NCBI GenBank assembly: GCA_022561775.1
Contig: JADFQO010000008.1
Span: 1 to 64,000, forward strand
Origin: Myxococcales bacterium
GTDB lineage: Bacteria; Myxococcota_A; UBA9160; SMWR01
Direction of reading: 5' to 3'
Length of the DNA stretch: 64,000 bases
Position numbers and translations under genes: made by a program. Positions 35,259 through 44,250 of the stretch are shown piece after piece; position 1 is the first letter of the stretch, and the number at the start of each line of letters is the position of its first letter. Below the pieces are notes generated by a model, which saw nothing but the letters and a program-made list of their open reading frames with translations, ran no database searches and was not told the origin of the DNA.

Positions 35259-35315
35259 CCAGACGGGGCCGAATAGGTCCCGTCGCCGCAAAGCGAATCC
35301 GAAGGATTCGCCAGC
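35259..35315 (+). repeat. Two-hairpin dispersed element, copy 5
   Basis: GACGGGGCC...GGTCCCGTC and GCGAATCCGAAGGATTCGC, ending on the TAG stop of the minus-strand HAD gene, so the element touches the stop codon. Confidence 0.9.
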
Positions 35316-36112
35316 TAGGTGCCAAAGAGTTGCAGCTCGGCGTTCTCGAGCCTGCAGACCCGATAACCGCGCTGACGGGCCAGCTCGACCTCGCGCTCGC
35401 CGTTGTACCCCCAGGCCGCGAGCGCACACCGGACACCCAACCCCGCCACCCTGTCGAGGTGGTTGATCTTGTCGTCGACGAAACCCATTTCGTCGTAAGC
35501 GACCCCGACCGTCTCGTGCAGCTGTCGCAGGTGGGCGTCTTTGTGGACGCCCGCCTCCTTGTCGAGCACCCGTTCGCTGGGAAAGAGCGCCTCGATTCCG
35601 TAATCGCGCAGCAACGCATCGACGGTCTCCGCGTCCTTCGAGGTGGCGATCGCGAGCAAAGTGTCACCGGCTCTGCGGTGCAGGATCTCCAGGAACGGCA
35701 GATAGGGACCCATCATTCGCCTCCAACCCGTGGGATCCCGGCGCGAGAGCGCCGTCCGATTCTCGTAGAAGCGGCGGTGGAATTCCTGCAACCAGCCCTC
35801 GTCGAGTTCGGATCGGAAGACATCGTAGTCGGCTTGATCGGCGATCGGTCTGCTGACCTCGAGCGCGGAGAGGCTGATCGCGAAATCCTCCGCGCGATTG
35901 CCGAGCGGCATCAGCTCAAGAAAGGAGGCGTATAGGGGATCTTCAGACAACCGACTCGGAGTGGGCAGAGACCCACTCTCGAGCGCCGCGCGGCGATCGT
36001 CAAATCGCGAGGTTTTAATCATTTCTGTGTAGGTCAGGAGCGCGACCGCGAACGACTCGGGAGCGCTGTCCGAGATGACTCCATCAAAGTCGAGGGCGAG
36101 CAGGCGAAGCAA
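35315..36112 (-). CDS. HAD superfamily hydrolase
   Basis: A 265-residue phosphatase-like protein. Motif I is LALDFDGVISDS (nucleophile Asp and acid/base Asp), motif II IATSKDAETV, and motif III/IV GFVDDKINHLDRV. A helical cap of about 110 residues lies between motifs I and II, larger than in phosphoglycolate phosphatases. The start is TTG. The substrate is unknown. Its stop codon is embedded in a dispersed repeat. Confidence 0.8.
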   Translation of the reverse strand: MLRLLALDFDGVISDSAPESFAVALLTYTEMIKTSRFDDRRAALESGSLPTPSRLSEDPLYASFLELMPLGNRAEDFAISLSALEVSRPIADQADYDVFRSELDEGWLQEFHRRFYENRTALSRRDPTGWRRMMGPYLPFLEILHRRAGDTLLAIATSKDAETVDALLRDYGIEALFPSERVLDKEAGVHKDAHLRQLHETVGVAYDEMGFVDDKINHLDRVAGLGVRCALAAWGYNGEREVELARQRGYRVCRLENAELQLFGT

Positions 36113-36147
36113 GGCGAGGCGAGCTTAGCCAAATCCAATCCGAGTGA

Positions 36148-36819
36148 TCAGCATCGCGAAGCAGGTTCGGTTTCGAGTGCCTCCCGTGCCGCCTCGCAAT
36201 GAAGCTGGAGACGCCTCACGAGTTCGGCCTGTTCGAGGTCGAGCCGGCCGACGATTTCGGCGAGCCCGGAGATCTGATCCAAAGGAGAGCCGTCGGGGAT
36301 CGGCTGATCGATTCGCGCGTAGGCGTTGCGGAGCGACTCGCGCGCCCTCTCTGTGTCGCCGCGCAACAGCGCCTTCAGGGCGGCGACACCGTTCGCGAGC
36401 GCGCTGTAGGTGAGCGACCAGTGATCGCCCCGGGCGTCGATATTGTCGAGGTCGTAGGCGTCGTCCCTTCCAATCGACGCCGCGAATACTTCGATGTCCA
36501 CGCGCCAATAGAGCGGAACCTCGGCGAATTGGACAAAGATGAGCCGACGCTTGTCAGAATTCTGGAGCAGGGGATCCGCACGGATCGATTCGACTGGGCC
36601 CACCGAGGTCAGGATATCGGGAAGATCATCGATGGCGTCGTGAAACTGCGAGTCGGGCAGATCCCAGAAAACGTCGATGTCGCTGTAGGGGTCGCTCGTC
36701 CCACGCGCGAGCGAACCGCGAAGCCCGGCAGCAGAACCCGCGACCGCCTCCTCCAGCACACGCGTCACCGCGTTCGCGAGCGAGCGGCGGACTGATGGGT
36801 CGAGGTTGATGGCGACCAC
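36148..36819 (-). CDS. Nucleotidyltransferase-domain protein
   Basis: A 223-residue protein with a pol-beta-type nucleotidyltransferase core near the start: GLRGSLARGTSDPYSDIDVFW, giving the GS...SDxD metal site. A third acidic residue follows in YWRVDIEVFA. The C-terminal about 80 residues are helical and could be a HEPN-like or substrate-binding bundle. It starts five bases after the TOPRIM protein gene, so they form a pair. Minimal nucleotidyltransferases of this kind occur in toxin-antitoxin modules and in antibiotic adenylyltransferases; neither is proven here. Confidence 0.75.
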   Translation of the reverse strand: MVAINLDPSVRRSLANAVTRVLEEAVAGSAAGLRGSLARGTSDPYSDIDVFWDLPDSQFHDAIDDLPDILTSVGPVESIRADPLLQNSDKRRLIFVQFAEVPLYWRVDIEVFAASIGRDDAYDLDNIDARGDHWSLTYSALANGVAALKALLRGDTERARESLRNAYARIDQPIPDGSPLDQISGLAEIVGRLDLEQAELVRRLQLHCEAAREALETEPASRC

Positions 36820-36824
36820 GGGCC

Positions 36825-37451
36825 TCAGGCTCGCGGGTCCGAAATCCCCAACCCTTCGCGCAGCCGGTCGAAGAGTCGGTGCACATCGGGGTGCAGTTCT
36901 TCCGCGCGGGTGGCGCGCGCCACACGCTGGACGGAAATCGACTGGCCGACGACGCGGGGCAGCTCGCCATTGGGGCCGAGCAGCCGCTTCGCGTCGATCT
37001 GGCCGTAGGCGGCTTCGTCGACCGAACCCGGTAGCGCCGCGTCGATCGCCCGGCGAATCCGCCGGTCGCCGCCGGGGATCCTCAGGGTGCGCTGAATCGC
37101 GGCCGGGACGAGCAGGTAGCTCTCGATGTGACGGCGTCCCCAGGTGAAGAACTCGAGACCCGGAACGCCCGAATCGGAAAGTGGCGGCTGGTTACCGTCG
37201 TCTCGATCCAGAACGCAGAGGCCGATCAATCCCGCGCCCAAGCCGCCGGCGCTGTGAAAATGCGCGACGGCTCGAGCGGGACGGCGACCCCCGAGAATCA
37301 CCGATGCGCCGAAGAGCCGGCGGCCTATCGATGGCAGCAACCGATACGCCCAGGCCCGCAAGATCGCGCGGTCCTGGGGCCCCTCGACGTAGACGATCAG
37401 ACGGCGGGGAGGGGTACGGGAGGGCTCGACGACGGGGTCCATTCGCAACAC
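36825..37451 (-). CDS. Stand-alone TOPRIM-domain protein (OLD-like)
   Basis: A 208-residue protein. LIVYVEGPQDRAILRAW gives the conserved TOPRIM Glu, GLCVLDRDDGNQ the DxD pair, and HIESYLLVPAA the late Glu typical of OLD-family nuclease TOPRIM domains. There is no ATPase domain, unlike full OLD or Gabija-type nucleases. It is co-transcribed with the nucleotidyltransferase gene. A nucleolytic role in a small module is possible but not established. Confidence 0.7.
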   Translation of the reverse strand: MLRMDPVVEPSRTPPRRLIVYVEGPQDRAILRAWAYRLLPSIGRRLFGASVILGGRRPARAVAHFHSAGGLGAGLIGLCVLDRDDGNQPPLSDSGVPGLEFFTWGRRHIESYLLVPAAIQRTLRIPGGDRRIRRAIDAALPGSVDEAAYGQIDAKRLLGPNGELPRVVGQSISVQRVARATRAEELHPDVHRLFDRLREGLGISDPRA

Positions 37452-37581
37452 TTGGGCTCCCCGGGGGATAACGCTGCTTCGCCCCTATTAGACCACATTC
37501 GGCTGATCGGTTCAGGCCAATCCGAGCCTCTTTTGAGCAAATTTTTTGCGCAGCCGGCGATCAGCGGTGTATTTTGACGTC

Positions 37582-38223
37582 ATGGTTTCTGTGTTGATCG
37601 CCGACGACCACAGCGTGGTGCGAGAGGGTGTGCGCCACTTGATCGAAACAGAGGCTGACATCGACATTTGCGCCGAGGCCTCGGATGGTCGCGAGGTCCT
37701 CGAGCAAGTCGAGAAAAACAAACCGGATCTCGTGATCCTCGACATCTCCATGCCCCGGCTGAGCGGCCTGGAGACCCTTGAGCGCATCCGCACCAAACAT
37801 CCGGGCACCAAGACCATCCTGCTCTCCGTGCACGCAGATCCTTCCATGATCCAAAGTGCGGTCGCTCTGGGCGTGGACGGTTACGTGCTCAAAAACGCCA
37901 GGAAGAGCGAGATCCTCGACGCGATTCGCGCCGTGATTCGGGGTGGGAGCTACTTCAGCCCGACCGTTGCCCGCGAAATCGTCACCCAGATTCGCGACCC
38001 GCGACCCGCCACCGAGCAGCCGTTCTCGGTTCTTTCCGCCCGAGAGCGGGAAGTCCTGCACCTGATCGCCGAGGGCCTCTCCGCCAAGGAGGTCGCGGCG
38101 CAACTCGGTATCAGCACCAAGACGGTCGAAGCGCACCGCACCAGCCTGATGCGCAAACTCGGCCTCCGAAAGGCGACCGAACTCGTGCGCTACGCGGTGC
38201 GCCACGGGCTCATCGAAGCCTGA
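37582..38223 (+). CDS. NarL/FixJ-family response regulator
   Basis: A 213-residue two-domain regulator. The receiver (1 to about 120) has DDH near the N-terminus, the phospho-acceptor in LVILDISMPRLSG, and the Lys in YVLKNARKSE. The LuxR-type helix-turn-helix (about 145-210) is LSAREREVLHLIAEGLSAKEVAAQLGISTKTVEAHRTSLM. No sensor kinase lies next to it, so the partner is unknown. The ATG at 37582 follows an AT-rich stretch; the upstream sequence has no obvious ribosome site. Confidence 0.9.
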   Translation: MVSVLIADDHSVVREGVRHLIETEADIDICAEASDGREVLEQVEKNKPDLVILDISMPRLSGLETLERIRTKHPGTKTILLSVHADPSMIQSAVALGVDGYVLKNARKSEILDAIRAVIRGGSYFSPTVAREIVTQIRDPRPATEQPFSVLSAREREVLHLIAEGLSAKEVAAQLGISTKTVEAHRTSLMRKLGLRKATELVRYAVRHGLIEA

Positions 38224-38305
38224 GCAGCCAGACGTTCGCGCGCTGGATCCGGCGCTCGACGCATTCGCCACGACTGCGGCCGCGCAGCGCGCGTCGGCCC
38301 GCCGA

Positions 38306-39550
38306 CTACCCCCGATCTACAACCGCCAGCATCTCGACGTGCGGGGTCTGGGGAAAGAGATCGAAGCACTCGGCGCCTATCAGTCGATACCCGCGGTGAT
38401 CCAATACCGAAAGATCCCGGGCGAGCGTGGCTGGATCACACGAGAGGTAGATGATCCGTTCGGGTTCGAAATCGGCGATGCGTTCGGCGACGGCTTCGCC
38501 GAGACCGGTGCGCGGCGGGTCGACCACCACCCGGTCGGGACGGAGACGCGCGATATCGATATCGTCCATCGCAGCCTCTACGGAGTCCACCAGCACGCGA
38601 ACGTTGTCGATTTCCGCTTCTCGAAGATTCACCTCCAGATCTCCAGCGGCGACCGGATTCGATTCGACGGCCACGACTTCGTCGAAGTTCCGGGCCAGCC
38701 CGAGCGTGAAGAAACCCGCTCCACAAAAGAGATCGAATGCTCGTCGACCCGCACCGGCGGCCTTTACAACGGCTTGCGAGAGCGCGTCGAGGAGCCCTGC
38801 GTTCGACTGAACGAATACGCCCGGCGATACGCCGATGCGATCTTCTCCCACGGGAAGCCACAACCGCGAGCCACCCGCCGCGGGCAGTGGCAGCGCGCGC
38901 GTGACGGGCTCGCCGAGGTCGGCACTGCGACCCGCGACCAACTCCCATTCACCATCGGTTCCCGGCGGATCATCGGCCAGCCCCGAAAGACGCGCTTCGA
39001 GCTCATCGACGAGAATCGGGCAGCGGCGAGTCGCGGCAAGAGCGTGCGAGCGACGGCGGCGATATCCCACCTTTCCCGACGAGACCATCACCCGGCTGCG
39101 GGTGCGGTATCGGTAGGGAGACTCCGCTGGGGTGATGGACAGCGCGGCGTCACCCGGTAGCGCGAGGCCACCGATCCGCTGCAATGCCGCGGACGCGATC
39201 TTTCGCTTCGCTTCGAGTTGAGCCGCATAATCGACGTGCTGCCACGCACAACCTCCACAGGATCCGAAGACGGCACAAACGGGGTCTACACGCTGAGGAC
39301 TGGGCTCGAGGAGCGCCTCGACAACGCCGCGAGCGTAGTTGGATCGGCGAGCTGTGATCCGAACGCGAACGCGGTCACCCGGCGCGGTGAAGGGAACGAA
39401 GATGACCCGGCCATCGGGCGCGTGACCGACACCGTCCCCGCCCGCGGCGAGCTCCTCGACTGTAAACTCGACCCGCTGTTCGGAGTCGGATGCCGAAGAC
39501 GATCTGCTCGCTTGGCGACGACTCGGGTGCCGGTTTCGACGGGCTATCGG
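38306..39550 (-). CDS. TrmA/RlmD-type 23S rRNA/tRNA (uracil-5-)-methyltransferase, start unresolved
   Basis: An SAM-dependent RNA uracil methyltransferase. In the open frame the N-terminal TRAM domain (RVEFTVEELAAGGDGVGHA) comes first, then an iron-sulfur-type cluster CAVFGSCGGCAW. The catalytic domain has FDLFCGAGFFTLGLA (SAM loop), VVDPPRTGLG and the Cys nucleophile in IIYLSCDPATLARD. The ORF track begins at a TTG (39184), which would remove TRAM and the cysteines. Upstream of it to the stop at 39551-39553 I find no in-frame ATG, GTG, TTG or CTG. The right boundary given here is the end of the open frame, not a start codon. A rare start (ATA or ATC) or an upstream sequencing error is likely. 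Confidence 0.75.
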   Translation of the reverse strand, partial: PIARRNRHPSRRQASRSSSASDSEQRVEFTVEELAAGGDGVGHAPDGRVIFVPFTAPGDRVRVRITARRSNYARGVVEALLEPSPQRVDPVCAVFGSCGGCAWQHVDYAAQLEAKRKIASAALQRIGGLALPGDAALSITPAESPYRYRTRSRVMVSSGKVGYRRRRSHALAATRRCPILVDELEARLSGLADDPPGTDGEWELVAGRSADLGEPVTRALPLPAAGGSRLWLPVGEDRIGVSPGVFVQSNAGLLDALSQAVVKAAGAGRRAFDLFCGAGFFTLGLARNFDEVVAVESNPVAAGDLEVNLREAEIDNVRVLVDSVEAAMDDIDIARLRPDRVVVDPPRTGLGEAVAERIADFEPERIIYLSCDPATLARDLSVLDHRGYRLIGAECFDLFPQTPHVEMLAVVDRG

Positions 39551-39585
39551 TTAGCTCCCAGCACGCGATCAGAGCGCGGCGGTTG

Positions 39586-39641
39586 GCCGGCGAATCCTGT
39601 GGATTCGCTTGCGGCGACGAGACCTGTTCGGTCTCGTCTGG
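39586..39641 (-). repeat. Two-hairpin dispersed element, copy 6
   Basis: GCGAATCCTGTGGATTCGC then GAGACC-TGTTC-GGTCTC. It sits between the stop of the kinase gene and the 5' end of the RNA methyltransferase frame, both on the minus strand. Confidence 0.9.
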
Positions 39642-39756
39642 TTGTGGAGCAAGATCGTACCGAGTCGTCCCGATCCCGGAACAACATTGCGATACGATCG
39701 AGCATGCCGTGCTTCTGCGCCGTCTGGAGAGCGCTGGGCGGGTCGCATCGTGGACC

Positions 39757-41085
39757 TCAGCGAACCGGCATGAACGAGCCTGCGCGGGGTTCCCGACGGC
39801 CGCACCAGGGGCAAAAGCGCATGAACGCACACGAGGTCGGCCAGCGGCAGCGCGGGCAGCGGTCGGGCAACGCGGGATGCGGCCAGACGCGTTTGACCTT
39901 GCGCTTACACAACGGGCAGTAGCGCATGAAGGGCCGTAGCTGTCCCTCGCAACCCCGAGCCGCGCAGGTTCGCGTGGCCTTGGAGTCTTCGCGCGGTGCC
40001 TTTCCGTTGCTCACGAAGCGTCCGGAGTAGCACCAGGGGCATGAATTCCACTCGGGACGCACACCGCGTTCGCAATCCCCACAAACCAGCGGAAAGTGGG
40101 TGACGTCTCGGTAGGAGTTGTCGGACGTTCCGCACCAGGGACAAAACTGCATTTCCTCGGCGATCGGACTGTCGCAGCGTCGACACGAAAAACGCATACC
40201 GAGGCCCTTGCCGTGGACGCGGCGAAAGACGTCGGCCTGTACGGCAAGCGGCGACGGCGGCGGTTTGCGTTTGCGACGCGTCTTCTTCACTGCCTTGGGG
40301 CGCGACGCCTGACTGAATGCGCGCTCGAGTGCCATGTAGAGTTCGCCCGCGTCCGTGTAGCGCCGTCGCGGGTCGAAGCGGGCAGCTTTGCGCAACACCG
40401 GTTGCACCGCCTCCGGAACCTTGGCGGCAAACCGCTCGTACCCCTCGGGCGGCCACTCGAAGGGCCACGTCGGTAGCTCGCCGGTCAAGATCTCATAGGC
40501 GATCAGCCCGAGAGAGAATACGTCGGACGTCAAGCGACCCCGCCCGTAGGCTTGCTCGGGCGCCATGTACCCCAACGTCCCGGCTTCTGTCACGGTGCGC
40601 TCGGCTCCCTTTGCGAAGCGGGAAGCGCCGAAATCGGTGAGCGCCGCCCGACCATCCTGGAAGATCAAGATGTTTTCAGGCTTGACGTCCCGGTGAAAGA
40701 TTCTGCGCTCATGGGCGTAGGCGAGTCCCGAAGCGACCTCGCGGATGATCTCGAGCGCCGTGGTCGCGGAACGTCTCGCGCGGCTGTAGTCGGCGAGGTT
40801 GGAAACCGCGAGGTCGGTGACGATCGCAAAGCGGCCGTCAATCCAGTCGGCGTTGCGAATCGCGACAACGCCCGGGTGTTCGAGGCGGCTCGCGATGCGC
40901 GCCTCGTGCTCGATCTTGTCCCGGCCCCATTCCACCACCGAGTCGGGGTGGGCCAACTTGAGGGCTACTGAGCGATTCTCGACGGTATCGCGCGCCTTCC
41001 AAACCTCTGCGAATGCACCTCGTCCGATCTTGCGATCGAGCCGGTACTTCCCCACCCGAGAACCGCGCCGCAACTGGCTGGCCAA
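39757..41085 (-). CDS. Serine/threonine protein kinase with four C-terminal zinc ribbons
   Basis: A 442-residue Hanks-type kinase. The N-terminal domain (about 10-265) has IGRGAFAEVWKA, ALKLAHP (catalytic Lys), HRDVKPENIL, TDFGAS and APEQAYG, all consistent with activity. A basic linker (KKTRRKRKPPP) follows, then four CxxC...CxxC zinc ribbons: CRRCDS/CPWCG, CGDCER/CPWCY, CAARGC/CPLCK and CPRCRW/CPWCG. No transmembrane helix or PASTA repeat is present, so it is cytosolic. The start is a TTG two bases after the stop of the moeA fusion, with GAAGGG upstream. Confidence 0.88.
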   Translation of the reverse strand: MASQLRRGSRVGKYRLDRKIGRGAFAEVWKARDTVENRSVALKLAHPDSVVEWGRDKIEHEARIASRLEHPGVVAIRNADWIDGRFAIVTDLAVSNLADYSRARRSATTALEIIREVASGLAYAHERRIFHRDVKPENILIFQDGRAALTDFGASRFAKGAERTVTEAGTLGYMAPEQAYGRGRLTSDVFSLGLIAYEILTGELPTWPFEWPPEGYERFAAKVPEAVQPVLRKAARFDPRRRYTDAGELYMALERAFSQASRPKAVKKTRRKRKPPPSPLAVQADVFRRVHGKGLGMRFSCRRCDSPIAEEMQFCPWCGTSDNSYRDVTHFPLVCGDCERGVRPEWNSCPWCYSGRFVSNGKAPREDSKATRTCAARGCEGQLRPFMRYCPLCKRKVKRVWPHPALPDRCPRCRWPTSCAFMRFCPWCGRREPRAGSFMPVR

Positions 41086-42984
41086 TCAACCCTTCTCCCG
41101 ACTTCCGAAGCCCAGTTTGGTCAGCTCCGCACGCACGCTTCCGCGATCCGCCAGCAGCTCGCGCAGCGCCCGGATGGCCGGACGATCCCAGCGATCTGCG
41201 GGAATCGCAAAATCATAATACTCGGCCTGGAGGGGTTGAAAACGCAATCCGGCCGGGAGAGCGATGGTTTCGATCGTCACCCCCCAGTCCGCGCGTCCCT
41301 GCGATACCGCTGCGGCGACCGCAAAGTGAGAGCGCGGTTCGTAGGGGTAGCCGGGCGGGCGGCGCTCTCCGAGCAACTGGTCGATCAGGATGCGCGTGCC
41401 GCTGCCTCGGTTTCGATTGACCATTCGCAGATCCGGGTCCGCGAGGAGCGCTTCGATGTCTCGGGTTTCCTCGGCTCGGGTCACGACGCCCTGTTGGCGC
41501 GCGTAGCCCGGTAGCAGGCGCAGCGAAGTGTCGAGAAAGGGTTCGTTGTATACGCCGCTGACGGGATCGAGCAGGTGAATCGGTGCGGCATCGCACTCTC
41601 CACGCAGTGCAGCGGCCAGGCCCCCCTGGCTCCCGACCGCGAGCAGCTTGACGCGGAAGCCTTTGCGAGCGAGCGCGGACGCGATGAGGTCGAGACCCAC
41701 ACAATGGCTGCCGATCGCGACGAAGTCCGCAACCAGAAGTTCGCGCGAGAGCAGTGTGACCTCCACTTCTGTGTCAGCGTCGACGATCTCGGTGTTGCGC
41801 GGGATTCGCACGAAGCCGTCCGCTCGACTGAACGCGGTAACGGAACCGCTGCCCTTGCCCATCGGGTAGGCGGCCAATCGGCCGTCGGGGCGTCGCACCA
41901 GACCCACCAGCAGGTATTCGAGGCGTCCGCGCTCGGACAATGTCTTGGTGGCCAGGCGGGCGAATTGGTGTTCTCGAAAGCCCGCTGGGAGTCCAGCGAG
42001 TTCGCGAATCACGGGGGCGACGAATTCGTGGAACGTAAATACCGCCGAGGTTGGGAAACCGGGCAGAACGACGACCGGAATGCGACCACTCGCGGCGAGG
42101 CAGATCGGCTTGCCGGGCTTGAGGGCGACGCCGTGTACGACGATTCCGGGCTCGAGCTCAGCAACCACACCCGCGTTGAGGTCGCCCTCCCCCTTGGAGG
42201 TGCCCCCCGAGAGGAGCACCAGGTCGGCGTCTCCCAGCGCTCGGCCCAGCGCTTCTCGAAGTCCCGCTTCATCATCTCGGAAAGCGCCAAGGAAGAGCGG
42301 CTCTCCGCCCAGCTCGCGGACGGCGTCTGCGAGGATCCGACCGTTGCTGTCGAACACCAGGCCGGGCCGCATCGTCTCGCCGGGTTGGACGATCTCGTCT
42401 CCGGTGGAGAGGATCGCGACCCGCGGTCGTCGCACAACCAACACTACCTTGCGTCCGATGGCCGCCAGCACGCCGGTCTCCCGGGAGGTGAGCTGCGCGC
42501 CGCGGAAGACGACGGTTTCCCCCCGGCCGATGTCCGTACCCGCGAACGACACCGCAGCGCCGGGAACGCGCTCGCGCCTGGCGACGATTGCGTTCCCCTG
42601 AACGTCGGTGAACTCCACGGGCAGCACGGAATCCGCTCCGCGGGGCAACATCCCGCCGGTCGCGATCGGCGTGGCCGTTCCCGGCAGCACTTCCTGGCTA
42701 GGCACGACACCCGTGGGGATCGTTTCGGAGCCGAGTCGAAGCGAAACGGGCTCGATCTCGGTGGCTCCGTAGGTGTCCTCGGCGCGAACCGCAAAGCCGT
42801 CCATGTTGGATCGGTCGAAACCAGGTACGTCTACGTCGGCCCGAACGTCCTCGGCCAGCACCCGGCCCAGAGCGTCCTCGAGCGCCACCGTTTCCGCGGG
42901 CAACGCGGCGATGTCGAGGATCTCGCGCCAGCGGCGTTCGGCTTCGTCACGCTCGAGCACTTCGAGAAACTGCTGCTGCTTCAA
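41086..42984 (-). CDS. moeA: MoeA fused to a PBP-like domain
   Basis: A 632-residue fusion. Residues 1 to about 405 are a MoeA molybdopterin molybdenumtransferase (NMDGFAVRAED; RPRVAILSTGDEIVQPGE; LLSGGTSKGEGD; LPGFPTSA). Residues about 415-632 are a periplasmic-binding-protein-like domain (FVAIGSHCVGLDLIA; MVNRNRGSGTRILIDQLL; ADWGVTIETIA) of the type found fused to MoeA or ModE in some bacteria and archaea, thought to sense molybdate or an oxyanion. TTG at 42984 overlaps the stop of the upstream moeA as TTGA, which fixes the start; the track's extension to 43296 is shadow. Confidence 0.88.
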   Translation of the reverse strand: MKQQQFLEVLERDEAERRWREILDIAALPAETVALEDALGRVLAEDVRADVDVPGFDRSNMDGFAVRAEDTYGATEIEPVSLRLGSETIPTGVVPSQEVLPGTATPIATGGMLPRGADSVLPVEFTDVQGNAIVARRERVPGAAVSFAGTDIGRGETVVFRGAQLTSRETGVLAAIGRKVVLVVRRPRVAILSTGDEIVQPGETMRPGLVFDSNGRILADAVRELGGEPLFLGAFRDDEAGLREALGRALGDADLVLLSGGTSKGEGDLNAGVVAELEPGIVVHGVALKPGKPICLAASGRIPVVVLPGFPTSAVFTFHEFVAPVIRELAGLPAGFREHQFARLATKTLSERGRLEYLLVGLVRRPDGRLAAYPMGKGSGSVTAFSRADGFVRIPRNTEIVDADTEVEVTLLSRELLVADFVAIGSHCVGLDLIASALARKGFRVKLLAVGSQGGLAAALRGECDAAPIHLLDPVSGVYNEPFLDTSLRLLPGYARQQGVVTRAEETRDIEALLADPDLRMVNRNRGSGTRILIDQLLGERRPPGYPYEPRSHFAVAAAVSQGRADWGVTIETIALPAGLRFQPLQAEYYDFAIPADRWDRPAIRALRELLADRGSVRAELTKLGFGSREKG

Positions 42985-44231
42985 GGCGCCGCCTCTTCGG
43001 GTATTTCGTCGTCGTAGAGCAGGACTTCGACCTCCGCACCTTCCGCCATGCCCTCCAGCTCGCGCGGAACGATCACACAGCCGTCGGCCCTTACGGTCGA
43101 AGACAGGATCGAAGCGCCGGACGTGGCGATGGGGATGACCTTCTTGCTCTCCACCGCAACGCGCACGTAATCGGTGCGACCCACCGCGGAACTGATCTTG
43201 CGAGCGAGCGGCAGCTGTACCCGTCGGTGAGGCCATTCGCGCGAGCGCCCCCCCAACGCGCGCAGGCTCGGTCCCGCGAAGAACTCGTAGGCGCACAAAC
43301 AGCTCACCGGATTACCCGGTAGCAGGAACACCAGTCGACTCTCGATCCGGCCGATTCCCGTCGGACTCGAGGGGCGCATCGAGATGCCGTGAAAGTCGAG
43401 GCTCCCGAGTTCCGCGACCAATCGCGGCGCGTGGTCCTCGGTTCCCACCGAGCTGCCACCGGAGACGATCACCAGATCGGCGTCCGGGCCACAAAGCGCC
43501 TCGCGGATGATCTTCGGACGATCGGGCAGGATCTCGAAGGGAAGCAGTTCGCCCCCATCGCGGGCCACCAGCGAGCGCAAGACGACCGAGTTGCTATCGA
43601 CGATGCGCGGTCCCTCGGGTCGGCTGCCCGCCGGCAGCAACTCGTCCCCCGTGACGACCAACTGAACCCGCGGACGCCGCACGCATCCCAGAGCGCTAAC
43701 GCCGATCGAAGCAAGCAGGCCCGCGTCCTGCGGGCGCAGGCGGCGGCCCGCCCGCAGCACCAGATCGTCGATGCGGATGTCTTCGCCAATCGCTCCGACA
43801 TTTTTGTGCGGAGCCACCGCCTCACTGATCTCGACCTTACCGCCCCTCTCTTCGCAGGCCTCGGCCATCACCACCGCATCCGCACCCTTTGGAATCGGGG
43901 CACCCGTCATCACCCGAATCGCCGATCCGCGCTCCACCCGACTCGCAAAGGGCTTGCCGGGCAGCGACTCTCCCCGAACGGTGAGCGCGATGGTGTCATA
44001 GCTGCTCGCCCCAAAGGTGTCTTCACCACACACCGCGTAGCCGTCCATCGCAGAGCGCGCGAAGCCGGGCACGTCGATTTTCGCGCGCACATCTTCGGCC
44101 AGCACCCGACCGACGCAGGAGTGGAGATCCACCACCTCGGATGGAAGCGGACGGGTATGCTCGAGAAGGAAACCCTGTACCTCCTCCACATCCGTCCGTT
44201 CGGCAAAACCCTTCATCCGAACATCGCGCAT
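42981..44231 (-). CDS. moeA: Molybdopterin molybdenumtransferase MoeA
   Basis: A 416-residue MoeA inserting molybdate into adenylylated molybdopterin. Conserved segments are SAMDGYAVCGEDTFG, GAIGEDIR, VQLVVTGDELLPAGS, VIVSGGSSVGTEDH, LLPGNPVSC and a C-terminal domain IV. It is 416 residues, the common length, and directly precedes the MoeA-PBP fusion, giving tandem paralogues. Duplicated MoeA proteins have been proposed elsewhere to divide molybdate and tungstate work. The 5' leader holds a strong GC hairpin. No other moa/mod gene is present in the window. Confidence 0.9.
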   Translation of the reverse strand: MRDVRMKGFAERTDVEEVQGFLLEHTRPLPSEVVDLHSCVGRVLAEDVRAKIDVPGFARSAMDGYAVCGEDTFGASSYDTIALTVRGESLPGKPFASRVERGSAIRVMTGAPIPKGADAVVMAEACEERGGKVEISEAVAPHKNVGAIGEDIRIDDLVLRAGRRLRPQDAGLLASIGVSALGCVRRPRVQLVVTGDELLPAGSRPEGPRIVDSNSVVLRSLVARDGGELLPFEILPDRPKIIREALCGPDADLVIVSGGSSVGTEDHAPRLVAELGSLDFHGISMRPSSPTGIGRIESRLVFLLPGNPVSCLCAYEFFAGPSLRALGGRSREWPHRRVQLPLARKISSAVGRTDYVRVAVESKKVIPIATSGASILSSTVRADGCVIVPRELEGMAEGAEVEVLLYDDEIPEEAAP

Positions 44232-44250
44232 GGCCCCTGCCCCGAAATTA

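Noticed and set aside
36148-37451. A Gabija or OLD anti-phage system
   Set aside because: The TOPRIM protein lacks the ATPase domain and no helicase partner is encoded; only a generic two-gene module can be claimed.
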